Positions 12,193-21,365 of a stretch of 64,000 nucleotides of DNA are shown here, piece by piece. Below the pieces are notes generated by a model, which did not search any database, had not been told where the DNA came from, and saw only the letters and a program-made list of their open reading frames with translations. Every line of letters begins with the position of its first letter. Position 1 is the stretch's first letter. The translations under genes and the position numbers were made by a program. Source of the DNA: Burkholderia cepacia (GTDB taxonomy: Bacteria > Pseudomonadota > Gammaproteobacteria > Burkholderiales > Burkholderiaceae); NCBI RefSeq assembly GCF_001039005.1, contig NZ_LDWR01000041.1:186001-250000 (forward strand), given 5' to 3'.

Positions 12193-12299
12193 ACGCGGCC
12201 GCGGCGCAGCCGGCCGACACGCCAACCCCGGGCACGCCGGCGGCCGCGGTTTCGACAGCTCATCAAGCCAACGGGCCCGCGCCGGGCCCGGATACGACA

Positions 12300-12323
12300 A
12301 GGCCGGGCACGCTGGCCCGGCCT
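12300..12323 (+). terminator. Hairpin downstream of the ABC-F gene
   Basis: AGGCCGGGC and GCCCGGCCT form a 9-bp stem with a 6-nt loop (12309-12314), located 108 bp after the ABC-F stop and 50 bp before the end of the convergent small gene. The downstream tract is only GTCTGTTG, so it may be a weak or factor-assisted terminator. Confidence 0.5.
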
Positions 12324-12373
12324 GTCTGTTGCCGTTGTTCTTCGGTGCGTCGGCCGGTCGCCGTGTTGCCGGC

Positions 12374-12640
12374 TCAACGCCGCGGCAGCGTGTCGCGCGG
12401 CATCTGCTCGTCGTCGCCCATCAGGTGCCGGCGCCCTTCGGTCGGCCGCCGGATCGCCGCAGCGACCTCCTCTTCCGTCACGTCCTCGGACACCACCTTG
12501 CGCGCCAGGCGCCCTTCTTCGTCGATCCATTCGACGATCCGGCATCCGCCGCCCCAGGGCTGGCGAATCGGCTCCGACACGCGGCAGCCGCGCAGGTTGT
12601 AAAGACGTCCGCTTGGCACTTCCACGTACGATTTCAACAT
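12374..12640 (-). CDS. Small conserved protein of unknown function (possibly DUF2866)
   Basis: This 88-residue acidic/basic protein is rich in charged residues and has no signal peptide or membrane segment. Its core, LRGCRVSEPIRQPWGGG followed by IVEWIDEEGRLARKVV, reads like a small beta-rich domain, and the tail EDVTEEEVAAAIRRPTEG is helical. I recall similar small proteins in Burkholderia annotated DUF2866, but I cannot verify that. The frame shows normal GC3 bias. It is convergent with the ABC-F gene. Confidence 0.65.
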   Translation of the reverse strand: MLKSYVEVPSGRLYNLRGCRVSEPIRQPWGGGCRIVEWIDEEGRLARKVVSEDVTEEEVAAAIRRPTEGRRHLMGDDEQMPRDTLPRR

Positions 12641-12785
12641 AGGTACCCTTCGTATTCGCGGTTCGACAATCCGGCAAAGGATAGGGAAAAGCGATGTCCG
12701 GCGGGTTACAGAAGCCTACATATTCTTTACAGCGAATTACGTGACAGATCGCCGGCAGGCCCAGCCCGCGCGGCTGCCGGGTCGA

Positions 12786-14162
12786 TCACTCGAGATCGCG
12801 CACGCGGTCGATCGCCTGCTCGATCCGCTCGACGGCCATCACGTTCAGCCCTTCGATCGGCTGTTTCGGTGCATTCGCCTTCGGGATCAGCGCGGACGTG
12901 AAGCCGAGCTTCGCCGCCTCGCGCAGCCGTTCCTGCCCGCGCGGGGACGGCCGGATTTCGCCCGCCAGTCCCACCTCGCCGAACACGAACAACCCCTTCG
13001 GCAGCGCCTTGTTGCGCATCGACGAATGGATCGCGAGCAGCACCGCGATGTCGGCGGCCGGCTCGGTGATCTTCACGCCGCCGACTGCGTTGAGGAAGAC
13101 GTCCTGGTCGAAGCACGCGATGCCCGCGTGCCGGTGCAGCACCGCGAGCAGCATCGCGAGCCGGTTCTGCTCGAGGCCGACCGCAAGCCGGCGCGGATTC
13201 GGCACATGCGCCGTATCGACGAGCGCCTGGATTTCGACGAGCAGCGGACGCGTGCCTTCCTGCGTGACGAGCACGCACGAGCCGGGCACGACCTGCTCGT
13301 GCTGCGACAGGAACAGCGCGGACGGATTCGCGACGCCGCGCAGCCCGCGCTCGGTCATCGCGAACACGCCGAGTTCGTTGACCGCGCCGAAGCGGTTCTT
13401 GAACGCCCGCACGAGCCGGAACGACGAATGCGTGTCGCCCTCGAAATACAGCACCGTGTCGACGATGTGCTCGAGCACGCGCGGGCCGGCGAGGTTGCCC
13501 TCCTTGGTCACGTGCCCGACCATGATGATCGCGGTGCCCGACTGTTTCGCGATACGCGTGAGCTGCGCCGCGCATTCGCGCACCTGCGCGACCGAGCCCG
13601 GCGCCGACGTGAGCGCCTCCGAATAGACGGTCTGGATCGAGTCGATCACGGCCACGTCCGGCCGTTCCGCGTCGATCGCGGCCTGGATCTTTTCGAGCTG
13701 GATCTCGGCGAGCAACTGCAACTCGGCCGCCGGCGTGCCGCCGTCGAGCAGCGCAAGCCGTTGCGCGCGCAACGCGATCTGCGCGGCCGATTCCTCGCCG
13801 CTGATATAGAGCGCGCGCCGTTCGCTGGCGATGTCCGCGAGCGACTGCAGCAGCAGCGTCGACTTGCCGATGCCCGGGTCGCCGCCGATCAACACGACGC
13901 CGCCGGGCACCAGCCCGCCGCCGAGCACGCGGTCGAATTCGCCGATGCCCGTCGAGAAGCGCGGCACGTCGGCCGCCTCGATGTCGACGAGCCGCTGAAC
14001 GGGCGCCCGCTTCGCGAGCGACTGGAAACGGTGGGCCGACGGCGTCTCGGGGACCGATTCGACGAGCGTGTTCCAGGCCTGGCACGACGGACACTGCCCC
14101 TGCCACTTCGGGGACTGCCCGCCGCACTCGCTGCAGACATAGACGGTTTTCTGTTTGGCCAC
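12786..14162 (-). CDS. radA: DNA repair protein RadA
   Basis: This 458-residue RecA-paralogue is an ATP-dependent helicase that drives branch migration during recombination. Domains in order are a C4 zinc finger (Cys10, 13, 24, 27), a RecA-type core with Walker A GGDPGIGKS (94-101), the RadA-specific KNRFG motif in FKNRFGAVNELG, and a C-terminal Lon-like domain. The start is a GTG at 14162, where the conserved VAKQKTVYVCSECGG begins. The gene lies 11 bp after alr on the same strand, so the two are co-transcribed. Confidence 0.97.
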   Translation of the reverse strand: MAKQKTVYVCSECGGQSPKWQGQCPSCQAWNTLVESVPETPSAHRFQSLAKRAPVQRLVDIEAADVPRFSTGIGEFDRVLGGGLVPGGVVLIGGDPGIGKSTLLLQSLADIASERRALYISGEESAAQIALRAQRLALLDGGTPAAELQLLAEIQLEKIQAAIDAERPDVAVIDSIQTVYSEALTSAPGSVAQVRECAAQLTRIAKQSGTAIIMVGHVTKEGNLAGPRVLEHIVDTVLYFEGDTHSSFRLVRAFKNRFGAVNELGVFAMTERGLRGVANPSALFLSQHEQVVPGSCVLVTQEGTRPLLVEIQALVDTAHVPNPRRLAVGLEQNRLAMLLAVLHRHAGIACFDQDVFLNAVGGVKITEPAADIAVLLAIHSSMRNKALPKGLFVFGEVGLAGEIRPSPRGQERLREAAKLGFTSALIPKANAPKQPIEGLNVMAVERIEQAIDRVRDLE

Positions 14163-14173
14163 GCGTGACGCCC

Positions 14174-15244
14174 TTATTCCGCGCGCACGGGCACGCGGCC
14201 GGCGACCGCACACATCAGCTCGTAGCCGATCGTGCCGCAATGGCGGGCGACGTCGTCGATCGGCAGTGCGTTGCCCCACAGCTCGACGCGCGCACCGACG
14301 CCCGCCTGCGGGCACGGGGTCAGGTCGACGGTAATCATGTCCATCGACACGCGGCCGACGATCCGCGTGCGGATGCCGTCGACGATCACGGGCGTGCCTT
14401 CGGGCGCGACGCGCGGATAACCGTCCGCGTAGCCGCATGCGACGACGCCGACCCGCATCTGCGCTTGCGCGGAGAACGTCGATCCATAGCCGATCGCCTG
14501 GCCCTTTGCGATCGTTTGCACCGCGATCAACTCGGACGCGAGCGTCATCGCGGGCTTCAGCCCGGTGTCGGCGATATCGGACGACAGCCCGGACGGCGAC
14601 GCGCCATACAGCACGATCCCCGGCCGCACCCAGTCGAAGTGCGTATCCGGATGCCACAGCACCGCGGCCGAGTTCGCGAGACTGCGCGCCCCAGCGATGC
14701 TTTCCGCACCGCGCTCGAACGTTGCGAGTTGCTCGGCGACGCCGCGCTCGTTATCGGCGTCCGAAAAATGGGTCATCAACGTGATCTGGCCGATGCCGGG
14801 GCACGCGCGGGCGCGCTCCCATGCAGCGCGGTATTTTTCCGGCACGTAGCCGAGCCGGTTCATCCCGCTGTTCATCTTGAGCTGCACGTTGACGGGCTTC
14901 GACAGCCGCGCCGTTTCCAGCATCCGCATCTGCTCGTCGTTATGGACCGTCGTCGTCAGGCTGTAGCGGTCGATCACGTCGATGTCGGTCGAGCGGAAGA
15001 ATCCTTCGAGCAACAGGATCGGGCCGGCCCAGCCAAGCTCGCGCAGTTTCACGGCCTCGTCGAGGTCGAGCAGGCCGAAGCCGTCGGTGCCGCGCAAGCC
15101 CGGAAACGCGCGGGCGAGACCGTGGCCGTACGCGTTGGCCTTGACGACCGCCCAGACCTTGGACGGGGCGGCAAAGCGGCGGACGACGGAGAGATTGTTC
15201 GCGAGAGCGGCGGTGTGGATGGTGGCGGAGATCGGGCGCGGCAT
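14174..15244 (-). CDS. alr: Alanine racemase
   Basis: This fold-type III PLP enzyme interconverts L- and D-alanine for peptidoglycan. The 356 residues include the PLP lysine (Lys35) in [10 protein letters not shown] and the second catalytic site in the C-terminal beta domain around [10 protein letters not shown] and CGYADGYPR. The start [10 protein letters not shown] is the normal biosynthetic-type N-terminus with no signal peptide, which argues against a periplasmic broad-specificity racemase. It heads an alr-radA unit and is divergent from lplT. Confidence 0.96.
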   Translation of the reverse strand: MPRPISATIHTAALANNLSVVRRFAAPSKVWAVVKANAYGHGLARAFPGLRGTDGFGLLDLDEAVKLRELGWAGPILLLEGFFRSTDIDVIDRYSLTTTVHNDEQMRMLETARLSKPVNVQLKMNSGMNRLGYVPEKYRAAWERARACPGIGQITLMTHFSDADNERGVAEQLATFERGAESIAGARSLANSAAVLWHPDTHFDWVRPGIVLYGASPSGLSSDIADTGLKPAMTLASELIAVQTIAKGQAIGYGSTFSAQAQMRVGVVACGYADGYPRVAPEGTPVIVDGIRTRIVGRVSMDMITVDLTPCPQAGVGARVELWGNALPIDDVARHCGTIGYELMCAVAGRVPVRAE

Positions 15245-15462
15245 GGGAAATTTACGTAAAGACGCTTGCGAATCATCAGCTTACCGCGCCTTTTGAGCAC
15301 CGAAGCCGACAATTTGCGGAACGATCGGGGAATCTTGCTAGTCCGAATTCACGTATTTTCATGTTATAAAGCCGTGCGCACAACCCATTTCGAACGGAAT
15401 AAGCCGATCGCATATCAGGCGGCCTACGCGGCCCTGCCGCAGCGACGAAAGCATCGCATCAG

Positions 15463-16770
15463 ATGAAAAAAGGTTTTTACACCATCATGGCCGCGCAGTT
15501 TTTCTCGTCGCTGGCCGACAATGCGCTCCTCATCGCCGCCATCGCCCTGCTGAAAGACCTCCACGCTCCCAACTGGATGACACCGCTGCTGAAGCTGTTC
15601 TTCGTGTTGTCGTATGTGGTGTTGGCGGCGTATGTCGGTGCTTTCGCGGATTCGCGCCCGAAGGGGCGCGTGATGTTCATCACCAACTCGATCAAGGTGG
15701 TCGGCTGCATGATCATGCTGTTCGGCGCCCACCCGCTGATCGCATACGGGATCGTCGGATTCGGCGCGGCGGCCTACTCGCCCGCGAAATACGGCATCCT
15801 CACCGAGCTGCTGCCGGCCGACCGGCTGGTCGCCGCGAACGGCTGGATCGAAGGCACGACCGTCAGCTCGATCATCCTCGGCACCGTGCTCGGCGGCGCG
15901 CTGATCAGCCCGCACATCGCGTCGCACGTGATCGCGCACACCCCCGACTGGATCAGCACACCGGCCGAAGCGGCGATGGCGATCATCATGGCGATCTACG
16001 TAATCGCCGCACTGTTCAACCTGCGCATTCCCGATACGGGCGCCCGCTACCCGAAGCAGGAGCGCGGCCCGGTCAAGCTCCTCACGGATTTCGCCGACTG
16101 CTTCATGGTGCTGTGGCGCGACAAGCTCGGCCAGATCTCGCTGGCGGTCACCACGCTGTTCTGGGGTGCCGGCGCGACGCTGCAGTTCATCGTGCTGAAA
16201 TGGGCCGAGGTGTCGCTCGGCATGTCGCTGTCGGAAGGCGCGATCCTGCAGGCCGTGGTCGCGGTCGGCGTCGCGGCCGGCGCGATCGCCGCCGCAGCCC
16301 GGATCCCGCTGAAGAAGTCGCTGTCCGTGCTGCCCGTCGGCATCATCATGGGCATCGCGGTGATGCTGATGGCGTTCTACACGCGCGACCTGTTCCCGTC
16401 GCACTGGGCCGTGCACTTCGGCCACATGCGCATGCCCGTGTACCTGATCGTCGCGTACCTGTTCCTGATCGGCGTCGGTGCGTTGTCCGGCTACTTCGTC
16501 GTTCCGATGAACGCGCTGCTGCAGCATCGCGGCCACGTGCTGCTGTCGGCCGGCCACTCGATCGCGGTACAGAACTTCAACGAGAACCTGTCGGTGCTCG
16601 TGATGCTGTGCCTGTACGCGGTGCTCGTGTGGCTCGACGTGCCGGTCGGCGTCGTGATCGTGCTGTTCGGCACGTTCGTCTGCCTGACGATGTGGCTCGT
16701 GATGCGCCGCCACCAGGCGAACCAGCGTCAGTTCGACTCGGTCGCGCTGATCGGCGAATCGCGGCACTGA
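15463..16770 (+). CDS. lplT: Lysophospholipid transporter LplT (MFS)
   Basis: This major facilitator of 435 residues with about 12 hydrophobic segments flips lysophospholipids across the inner membrane. It begins [20 protein letters not shown], typical of LplT, and has the conserved loop [19 protein letters not shown]. In enterobacteria lplT pairs with aas; here no acyltransferase gene follows and thiD is next after 58 bp. The AT-rich gap upstream contains TATAAA at 15365-15370, about 90 bp before the start, a possible -10. Confidence 0.9.
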   Translation: MKKGFYTIMAAQFFSSLADNALLIAAIALLKDLHAPNWMTPLLKLFFVLSYVVLAAYVGAFADSRPKGRVMFITNSIKVVGCMIMLFGAHPLIAYGIVGFGAAAYSPAKYGILTELLPADRLVAANGWIEGTTVSSIILGTVLGGALISPHIASHVIAHTPDWISTPAEAAMAIIMAIYVIAALFNLRIPDTGARYPKQERGPVKLLTDFADCFMVLWRDKLGQISLAVTTLFWGAGATLQFIVLKWAEVSLGMSLSEGAILQAVVAVGVAAGAIAAAARIPLKKSLSVLPVGIIMGIAVMLMAFYTRDLFPSHWAVHFGHMRMPVYLIVAYLFLIGVGALSGYFVVPMNALLQHRGHVLLSAGHSIAVQNFNENLSVLVMLCLYAVLVWLDVPVGVVIVLFGTFVCLTMWLVMRRHQANQRQFDSVALIGESRH

Positions 16771-16828
16771 CGCTACACTTCCCGTTTCCGTCCGTCGGCG
16801 CCGGTCTTCGAACCGGCGCGTTGCCCTC

Positions 16829-17638
16829 ATGACGCACCCGATACCCAACATCCTGACGATCGCCGGCTCCGATTCGGGCGGCGGCGCAGGCATCCAGGCC
16901 GACCTGAAGACGTTTTCCGCGCTCGGCGCGTATGGCGCCAGCGTGATCACCGCGCTGACCGCGCAGAACACGCGCGGCGTGACCGGCGTGCATGCGCCGG
17001 ACGCCGCGTTCGTGACCGCGCAGCTCGACGCGGTGTTCGACGACATCCGCATCGATGCGGTCAAGATCGGGATGCTCGCGAACGCGGCGATCGTGCACGC
17101 GGTGGCCGACGCGCTGCGGCGTTACGCGCCGCGCTTCGTCGTGCTCGACACGGTGATGATCTCGAAGAGTTCGCACGCGTTGCTCGCGCCCGACGCGGTC
17201 GACGCGTTGCGCGACGCGCTGCTGCCGCTGGCGACCGTCGTCACGCCGAACCTGCCCGAAGCGGCCGCGCTGCTCGGCGACACGCCCGCGACCACGGAAG
17301 ACGACATGGTCCGCCAGGGCCGGGCGTTGCTGCAGACAGGCGCGCGCGCCGTGCTGATGAAAGGCGGCCACCTGCCCGACGCGGCCGCGAGCCCCGACTG
17401 GCTCATCGATGCGACGCACACCGTGCGGCTCGACGGCCCGCGTGTGCCGGTCAGCAATACGCACGGCACGGGCTGCACGCTGTCGTCAGCGATTGCCGCG
17501 CTGCTACCGCAGCAGCCCGACCTCGAAAGCGCGGTGCGCGAAGCGAAGGCCTACCTGACCGGCGCGATCGCCGCGAGCGGCCACCTCGACGTCGGTCACG
17601 GCGTCGGTCCCGTCCATCACTTCCATCGCTGGTGGTAA
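16829..17638 (+). CDS. thiD: Hydroxymethylpyrimidine/phosphomethylpyrimidine kinase
   Basis: ThiD phosphorylates HMP and HMP-phosphate in thiamine synthesis. The ribokinase-fold protein of 269 residues begins [20 protein letters not shown], has the pyrimidine site around [11 protein letters not shown] and ends with the ATP/anion-hole motif [15 protein letters not shown]. No thi genes accompany it, and no TPP riboswitch is visible in the 58 bp before it. It converges with the DUF1853 gene; an 18-bp gap and an overlapping hairpin separate the two stops. Confidence 0.95.
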   Translation: MTHPIPNILTIAGSDSGGGAGIQADLKTFSALGAYGASVITALTAQNTRGVTGVHAPDAAFVTAQLDAVFDDIRIDAVKIGMLANAAIVHAVADALRRYAPRFVVLDTVMISKSSHALLAPDAVDALRDALLPLATVVTPNLPEAAALLGDTPATTEDDMVRQGRALLQTGARAVLMKGGHLPDAAASPDWLIDATHTVRLDGPRVPVSNTHGTGCTLSSAIAALLPQQPDLESAVREAKAYLTGAIAASGHLDVGHGVGPVHHFHRWW

Positions 17639-17642
17639 GCGC

Positions 17643-17663
17643 CGGCTGACGCGGCGTCAGCCG
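17643..17663. terminator. Convergent hairpin between thiD and the DUF1853 gene
   Basis: CGGCTGACG (17643-17651) and CGTCAGCCG (17655-17663) form a perfect 9-bp stem with a 3-nt loop. Its right arm contains the stop codon of the minus-strand gene. There is no T-tract on either side, so it may protect 3' ends rather than terminate by itself. Confidence 0.5.
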
Positions 17664-18622
17664 TCCTGCGCGGCGAACGCCTGCGCGTGCGCCGGCCAGT
17701 CGTCGGGCACGACGAAGCCGCGCGCCGTCTCGCGCCACGTGCCATCGCCGCCCTTTTCGTGGACGCCGATCAGCGCGGGCGCCTGACGCGCCGTCAACAC
17801 CGGCGGCAGCTCGAGTGCGGCGGCCAGCGGCTCGGGTTCGAAGCCGGCGTCGGCGGCAACACGCCGCGGCGCGAGCCACGCAAGCCGCGGCAACACGCTC
17901 CATGCGACACCGGCACGCTGCGCGGCCGCCCACGTCGGCCACTGCGCGTGCGTCAGCCAGAAACCGCGCGGGTGATCCGGCGCGATTTCCGCGGACACCG
18001 GCGGCAACGGCACGCCGTGCGGATAGAACAGCCAGCCCTTGATGAACATCTGCGCATCGGACGGCGCACCGTAGCCGAGCAGCGCAAAGCCGTCGCGATC
18101 GCCGAGCCGCAGCTGGTGGTCGAGCAGCCGGCTGCGCTTGCGGTCGAGTCGGTCGACGAGGTTGGGCCCGACGAAGTCGGCGAGCGACGCGCCGTCGCGC
18201 ACCGGTGCGCACAGATAGCACTTCACCGCGAGCTCCCAGTGCAGGCGCTGCCCGTCCGGCGCATCGACGAGGAAATCGACTTCGCCGAGCGTCCGGCCGT
18301 GGCTGCGCAGCGGGAGATTGGCCGCGACGAGCCGCAGCGACGGTCCGTGCGTGAGGAAATACTCGAGCAGGCATTCCGCATAGCGGCCGAGCCGTACGGG
18401 TCGCAGCCCATCGAGCGCGCGGCGCAGCGGCTCAGGCTGAGCATCGAGCGCAGCGAGCCACGCTTCGACGGCCGACCATCCGGCCGCATCCGGCCACGGA
18501 TGCGCGAGCGGTGCGCCGGGTGCCGCGGTGAGCAGGCTCGGGCTCGCGAGCAGCCAGCCCAGATCGCGCACCGCGGCGTCACGCAGCGTATCGACGAATG
18601 CGAACGCCGCGCCGGCCGTCAT
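17657..18622 (-). CDS. DUF1853 family protein
   Basis: This 321-residue soluble protein of the DUF1853 family (as I recall the family) has unknown function. Features include AECLLEYFLTHGP, the block LGEVDFLVDAP-x8-HWELAVKCYL and PNLVDRLDRKRSRLLDHQLRL. The sequence D-x-L-V-D followed by W-E-L-A-V-K resembles the D-(x)n-E-x-K catalytic pattern of PD-(D/E)XK nucleases, so a nuclease fold is worth considering; that is inference. The ATG overlaps the stop of the glycosylase gene upstream by ATGA, so translation is coupled. It is the last gene of the tsaB-rimI-UDG operon. Confidence 0.85.
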   Translation of the reverse strand: MTAGAAFAFVDTLRDAAVRDLGWLLASPSLLTAAPGAPLAHPWPDAAGWSAVEAWLAALDAQPEPLRRALDGLRPVRLGRYAECLLEYFLTHGPSLRLVAANLPLRSHGRTLGEVDFLVDAPDGQRLHWELAVKCYLCAPVRDGASLADFVGPNLVDRLDRKRSRLLDHQLRLGDRDGFALLGYGAPSDAQMFIKGWLFYPHGVPLPPVSAEIAPDHPRGFWLTHAQWPTWAAAQRAGVAWSVLPRLAWLAPRRVAADAGFEPEPLAAALELPPVLTARQAPALIGVHEKGGDGTWRETARGFVVPDDWPAHAQAFAAQDG

Positions 18623-19632
18623 TGACCGGCCGGCCCGTTCGCGTCGGCACCGACCGCACGCTGGAACGTGTCGCGCGCGAGGCACAGGTCGGCCCATGCC
18701 TTCGACTTGTCCTGCAGGCTGCGCAACAGGTACGCCGGGTGGTAGGTGACGATCACCGGCACGCCTTCGTACGCATGCACGCGGCCGCGCAGCGACGCGA
18801 TGCTCGCGTCCGTCTTCAGCAACGTCTGCGCGGCAAAGCGGCCGAGCGCGACGATCAGCTTCGGCTTCACGAGCGCGACCTGGCGCTGCAGATAAGGCTC
18901 GCAGCTTGCGACCTCGTCCGGCTCCGGATTGCGGTTGCCGGGCGGCCGGCACTTGATCACGTTCGCGATATACACGTTGTCGCCGCGCTGGAGCGACAGA
19001 GACTGCAGCATGTTGTCGAGCAGCTTGCCGGCCTGGCCGACGAACGGCTCGCCCTGCTTGTCCTCGTTTTCGCCGGGCGCTTCGCCGATCAGCATCCAGT
19101 CCGCTTCGCGGTCGCCGACGCCGAACACGGTGTTGGTCCGCTTCTCGCACAACCTGCACTGCGTACAGCCGGCCACGCGCGCGGCCAGCGCATCCCAGTC
19201 GAGCACGGCAACCGGCGTTTCGGCGCGGCGCGGTTCGGCAGCCGGCACGGGATCGCCCGGCGGCGCCGCGTCAAACCACGCGAAATCGTCATCGCCGGCA
19301 GGCGGCGTGTCGTCCATCGGCGGCATCGCATCGGCCGACGCGGCCGGCACGGGTGCGCGATCGTCCTCGGCCACACGGCGCGCCGGCGTGCCGGGTTCGC
19401 TCGACGTCGATGCATCGACGGAACGCACGATGGACGGCGGCGCACCGTCTTGCGAAGGCGTACGCGCCGCGCGCGCCGGCCGATCGGCGGCAACCACGGA
19501 AGCGTCGTCCGCCGCATCGGTTTGCGCCGCGGCGGGCGCTTCGACTGCCGCGCCTTCGTCCGCGCGCTGCCCGCGCCGCACCCAGATCTGCGCGAGGCCC
19601 ATTTCCTCGAGTGCCGCTTCAGCCCACGCCAT
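18619..19632 (-). CDS. Family 4 uracil-DNA glycosylase with N-terminal psi-like motif and long linker
   Basis: The C-terminal half (about residues 143-325 of 337) is a family 4 iron-sulfur uracil-DNA glycosylase, which removes uracil from DNA. It has cluster cysteines in GCTQCRLC, IKCRPPGNR and VASCEPYL, motif GEAPGENEDKQGEPFVGQAG and the leucine-loop motif TYHPAYLLR. Residues about 22-140 are Ala/Pro/Asp-rich and look disordered. The first 20 residues hold LEEMGLAQIWVRR, which resembles the chi-binding N-terminus of DNA polymerase III psi (see findings). I chose the ATG at 19632 because AGGGGG lies six bases upstream; 19647 would add five residues. It overlaps rimI by 14 bp. Confidence 0.93.
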   Translation of the reverse strand: MAWAEAALEEMGLAQIWVRRGQRADEGAAVEAPAAAQTDAADDASVVAADRPARAARTPSQDGAPPSIVRSVDASTSSEPGTPARRVAEDDRAPVPAASADAMPPMDDTPPAGDDDFAWFDAAPPGDPVPAAEPRRAETPVAVLDWDALAARVAGCTQCRLCEKRTNTVFGVGDREADWMLIGEAPGENEDKQGEPFVGQAGKLLDNMLQSLSLQRGDNVYIANVIKCRPPGNRNPEPDEVASCEPYLQRQVALVKPKLIVALGRFAAQTLLKTDASIASLRGRVHAYEGVPVIVTYHPAYLLRSLQDKSKAWADLCLARDTFQRAVGADANGPAGQ

Positions 19633-20119
19633 GCGCGTCCCCCTCATCCTTGTTCAACGTCAGACGCATCACGATCGCGTCCTCCCGGCTGCGATGCTTC
19701 GCCGGATAGTAGTTCTTGCGCCGGCCGATCGTCACGAAGCCGAAACGCTCGTACAGATGGATCGCGCGCGTATTGGACGGCCGCACCTCGAGCAGCACGC
19801 CGTCGAGCCGCTCCGCGTGCGAAATGCGCACGGCCTCGCGCAGCAGCGCAAGCCCCGCGCCCGCGTGCTGCACGGCCGGCGCGACGCACAGATTCAGCAG
19901 GTGCATCTCGTCCACCACCGGCATCAGCACGCAGTAGCCGACGAGCGAGCCGGTCACGTGGCGCAGGCACACGCCCAGATAGCCGTTGCGCAACGAATCC
20001 TCGAAGTTGCCACGGCTCCACGGGAATTCGTACGCGACCTGTTCGATCGCGACGACCTCGTCGAGATCGGCGTCCGTCATCGGCGCCAGATAGCGGTCGC
20101 TCAGCAGTACACCCGTCAT
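19619..20119 (-). CDS. rimI: Ribosomal protein bS18-alanine N-acetyltransferase RimI
   Basis: This GNAT-fold acetyltransferase of 166 residues acetylates the N-terminus of ribosomal protein S18. Diagnostic pieces are DEVVAIEQVAYEFPWSRGNF, the acetyl-CoA site around LCVAPAVQHAGAGLALL and the C-terminal IHLYERFGFVTIGRRKNYYP. Its ATG overlaps the tsaB stop by ATGA and its own 3' end overlaps the glycosylase gene. The order tsaB-rimI is common in bacteria and supports the assignment over a generic GNAT. Confidence 0.92.
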   Translation of the reverse strand: MTGVLLSDRYLAPMTDADLDEVVAIEQVAYEFPWSRGNFEDSLRNGYLGVCLRHVTGSLVGYCVLMPVVDEMHLLNLCVAPAVQHAGAGLALLREAVRISHAERLDGVLLEVRPSNTRAIHLYERFGFVTIGRRKNYYPAKHRSREDAIVMRLTLNKDEGDAHGVG

Positions 20120-20874
20120 CCCTTCGCTCCGCCCGTCTGCGCGGCGCGTGCCGCGACACGCTCGGCGGTCGTCTGCGCGACCTTGTCGCGCACGTATTCA
20201 GGCGCCGCCTGATCGGCCGGCACCACACGCCCGTCGCGGAACGCGCGCAGCGCGGCATGCGCGACCGCCAGCGCATGCGGCAGCGCGTCGCCGTCGATCA
20301 CGGCCGCGCGCGCCGCGGCCGGCAGTTGCGTGCCGAACGCGGCAGCCGCGTTGCCCGCGAGCGTGAACGGCACATCGGGCACGCCGACGGCACCCGGCGC
20401 GTCGAGCGAGGCCGGATGCAGCGTGCGCCAGTCGCCGACGCTGTCATCCCATTCGAAATCCGCCCAGTAGGCTTCGTCCATCCGCGCGTCCAGCGCGGCA
20501 AGCACGCGGGTCGTGCCGGGCGCGCGCAGCCGCGCGTGCTCCGCGCACGCGAGCAGCGTGCCGATCGGCACGACCGGCAGCCCGCCGCCGAACGCGAGGC
20601 CCTGGGTAATGCCCGTCGCGGTGCGCAGGCCCGTGAACGAGCCAGGGCCCGCGCCGAATGCGATTGCGTCGCAATCGGCGAGCGTCAGCCCCGATTCGGC
20701 GAAAAGCGCCTGGATCGCCGGCAGCACGCGCGTGCTCGACACGGCGCCCGTCTGCTCGTGGCGGACCCAGGTTTGCGGGGGGGAAATGGCGTCATCGGCT
20801 TGAGCCGAGCGCAGCAGCGCGACCGAGCAGTATTCGGTCGACGTATCGATGGCGAGGAGCACTGTTTGCGTCAT
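20116..20874 (-). CDS. tsaB: tRNA t6A37 biosynthesis protein TsaB
   Basis: TsaB is an inactive ASKHA-fold partner that pairs with TsaD in threonylcarbamoylation of A37 in ANN-decoding tRNAs. The 252-residue protein starts VLLAIDTSTEYCSVALL and has the family hallmark FGAGPGSFTGLRTATGITQG. The ATG at 20874 matches the conserved N-terminus; an in-frame start 33 bp upstream would add non-conserved residues. It is the first gene of a four-gene minus-strand operon with rimI, the glycosylase and DUF1853. It is divergent from the acyl-CoA-binding protein gene. Confidence 0.94.
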   Translation of the reverse strand: MTQTVLLAIDTSTEYCSVALLRSAQADDAISPPQTWVRHEQTGAVSSTRVLPAIQALFAESGLTLADCDAIAFGAGPGSFTGLRTATGITQGLAFGGGLPVVPIGTLLACAEHARLRAPGTTRVLAALDARMDEAYWADFEWDDSVGDWRTLHPASLDAPGAVGVPDVPFTLAGNAAAAFGTQLPAAARAAVIDGDALPHALAVAHAALRAFRDGRVVPADQAAPEYVRDKVAQTTAERVAARAAQTGGAKG

Positions 20875-21030
20875 GGCCGACATTGTAATGCGACGCCCCG
20901 CTCCCACGGGCGATCGGGCCCGATCTGCGCGTGCGCGCCGCGTCGGCGGCGGTTTGGAAGGATCGCTCGACCCCGCGCGGCGGTCCGCTTGTTAAGATCG
21001 CCCGACCTGAAACCCTTACGGAGACACCCG

Positions 21031-21300
21031 ATGAGCGAACTCACCACCCAATTCGACCAGGCCCAGATCGACGTCAAGCAACTGACGGAACGACCGGGCA
21101 ACCTGACTCTGCTGCGCCTGTACGCGCTGTTCAAGCAGGCGACCGACGGCGATGCCCATGGCGACAAGCCGGGCTTCACCGACATCGTCGGCAAGTACAA
21201 GTACGACGCCTGGGACGCGCTGAAAGGCACGTCGCAGGAAGCGGCGAAGCAACAATATATTGAGCTCGTCGAATCGCTGAAGAACGGCACCACCTCCTGA
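21031..21300 (+). CDS. Acyl-CoA-binding protein
   Basis: This 89-residue four-helix ACBP domain binds long-chain acyl-CoA esters in the cytoplasm. The signature is LYALFKQATDGDAHGDKPG followed by YKYDAWDALKGTS and a C-terminal YIELVESLK. ACBP is common in eukaryotes and restricted in bacteria, but usual in Burkholderia. GGAGA lies 10 bases before the ATG. Much longer in-frame starts on this strand are antisense to the tsaB operon and are rejected. Confidence 0.93.
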   Translation: MSELTTQFDQAQIDVKQLTERPGNLTLLRLYALFKQATDGDAHGDKPGFTDIVGKYKYDAWDALKGTSQEAAKQQYIELVESLKNGTTS

Positions 21301-21359
21301 CCGAATCGCCCCCGCCGCAATAGGCAATCAAATCAGTGGCGCAGCGCAGCAAATTTCTT

Positions 21360-21365
21360 TATAAT
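21360..21365 (+). promoter_or_regulatory. -10 element of the rhlE promoter
   Basis: TATAAT lies 17 bp downstream of a weak TGGCGC -35 (21337-21342). It is the only good -10 between the ACBP gene and rhlE and implies a leader of nearly 290 nt. Confidence 0.55.

Noticed and set aside
10228-12300. 690-codon minus-strand open frame
   Set aside because: It is the mirror of the ABC-F gene, with no recognisable domain and shadow-frame composition.
16771-16828. TPP riboswitch ahead of thiD
   Set aside because: The gap is only 58 bp and lacks the CUGAGA and related core motifs.
18598-21030. Very long plus-strand frame leading into the acyl-CoA-binding protein gene
   Set aside because: It is antisense to tsaB, rimI and the glycosylase; only the last 89 codons encode a real domain with its own ribosome-binding site.
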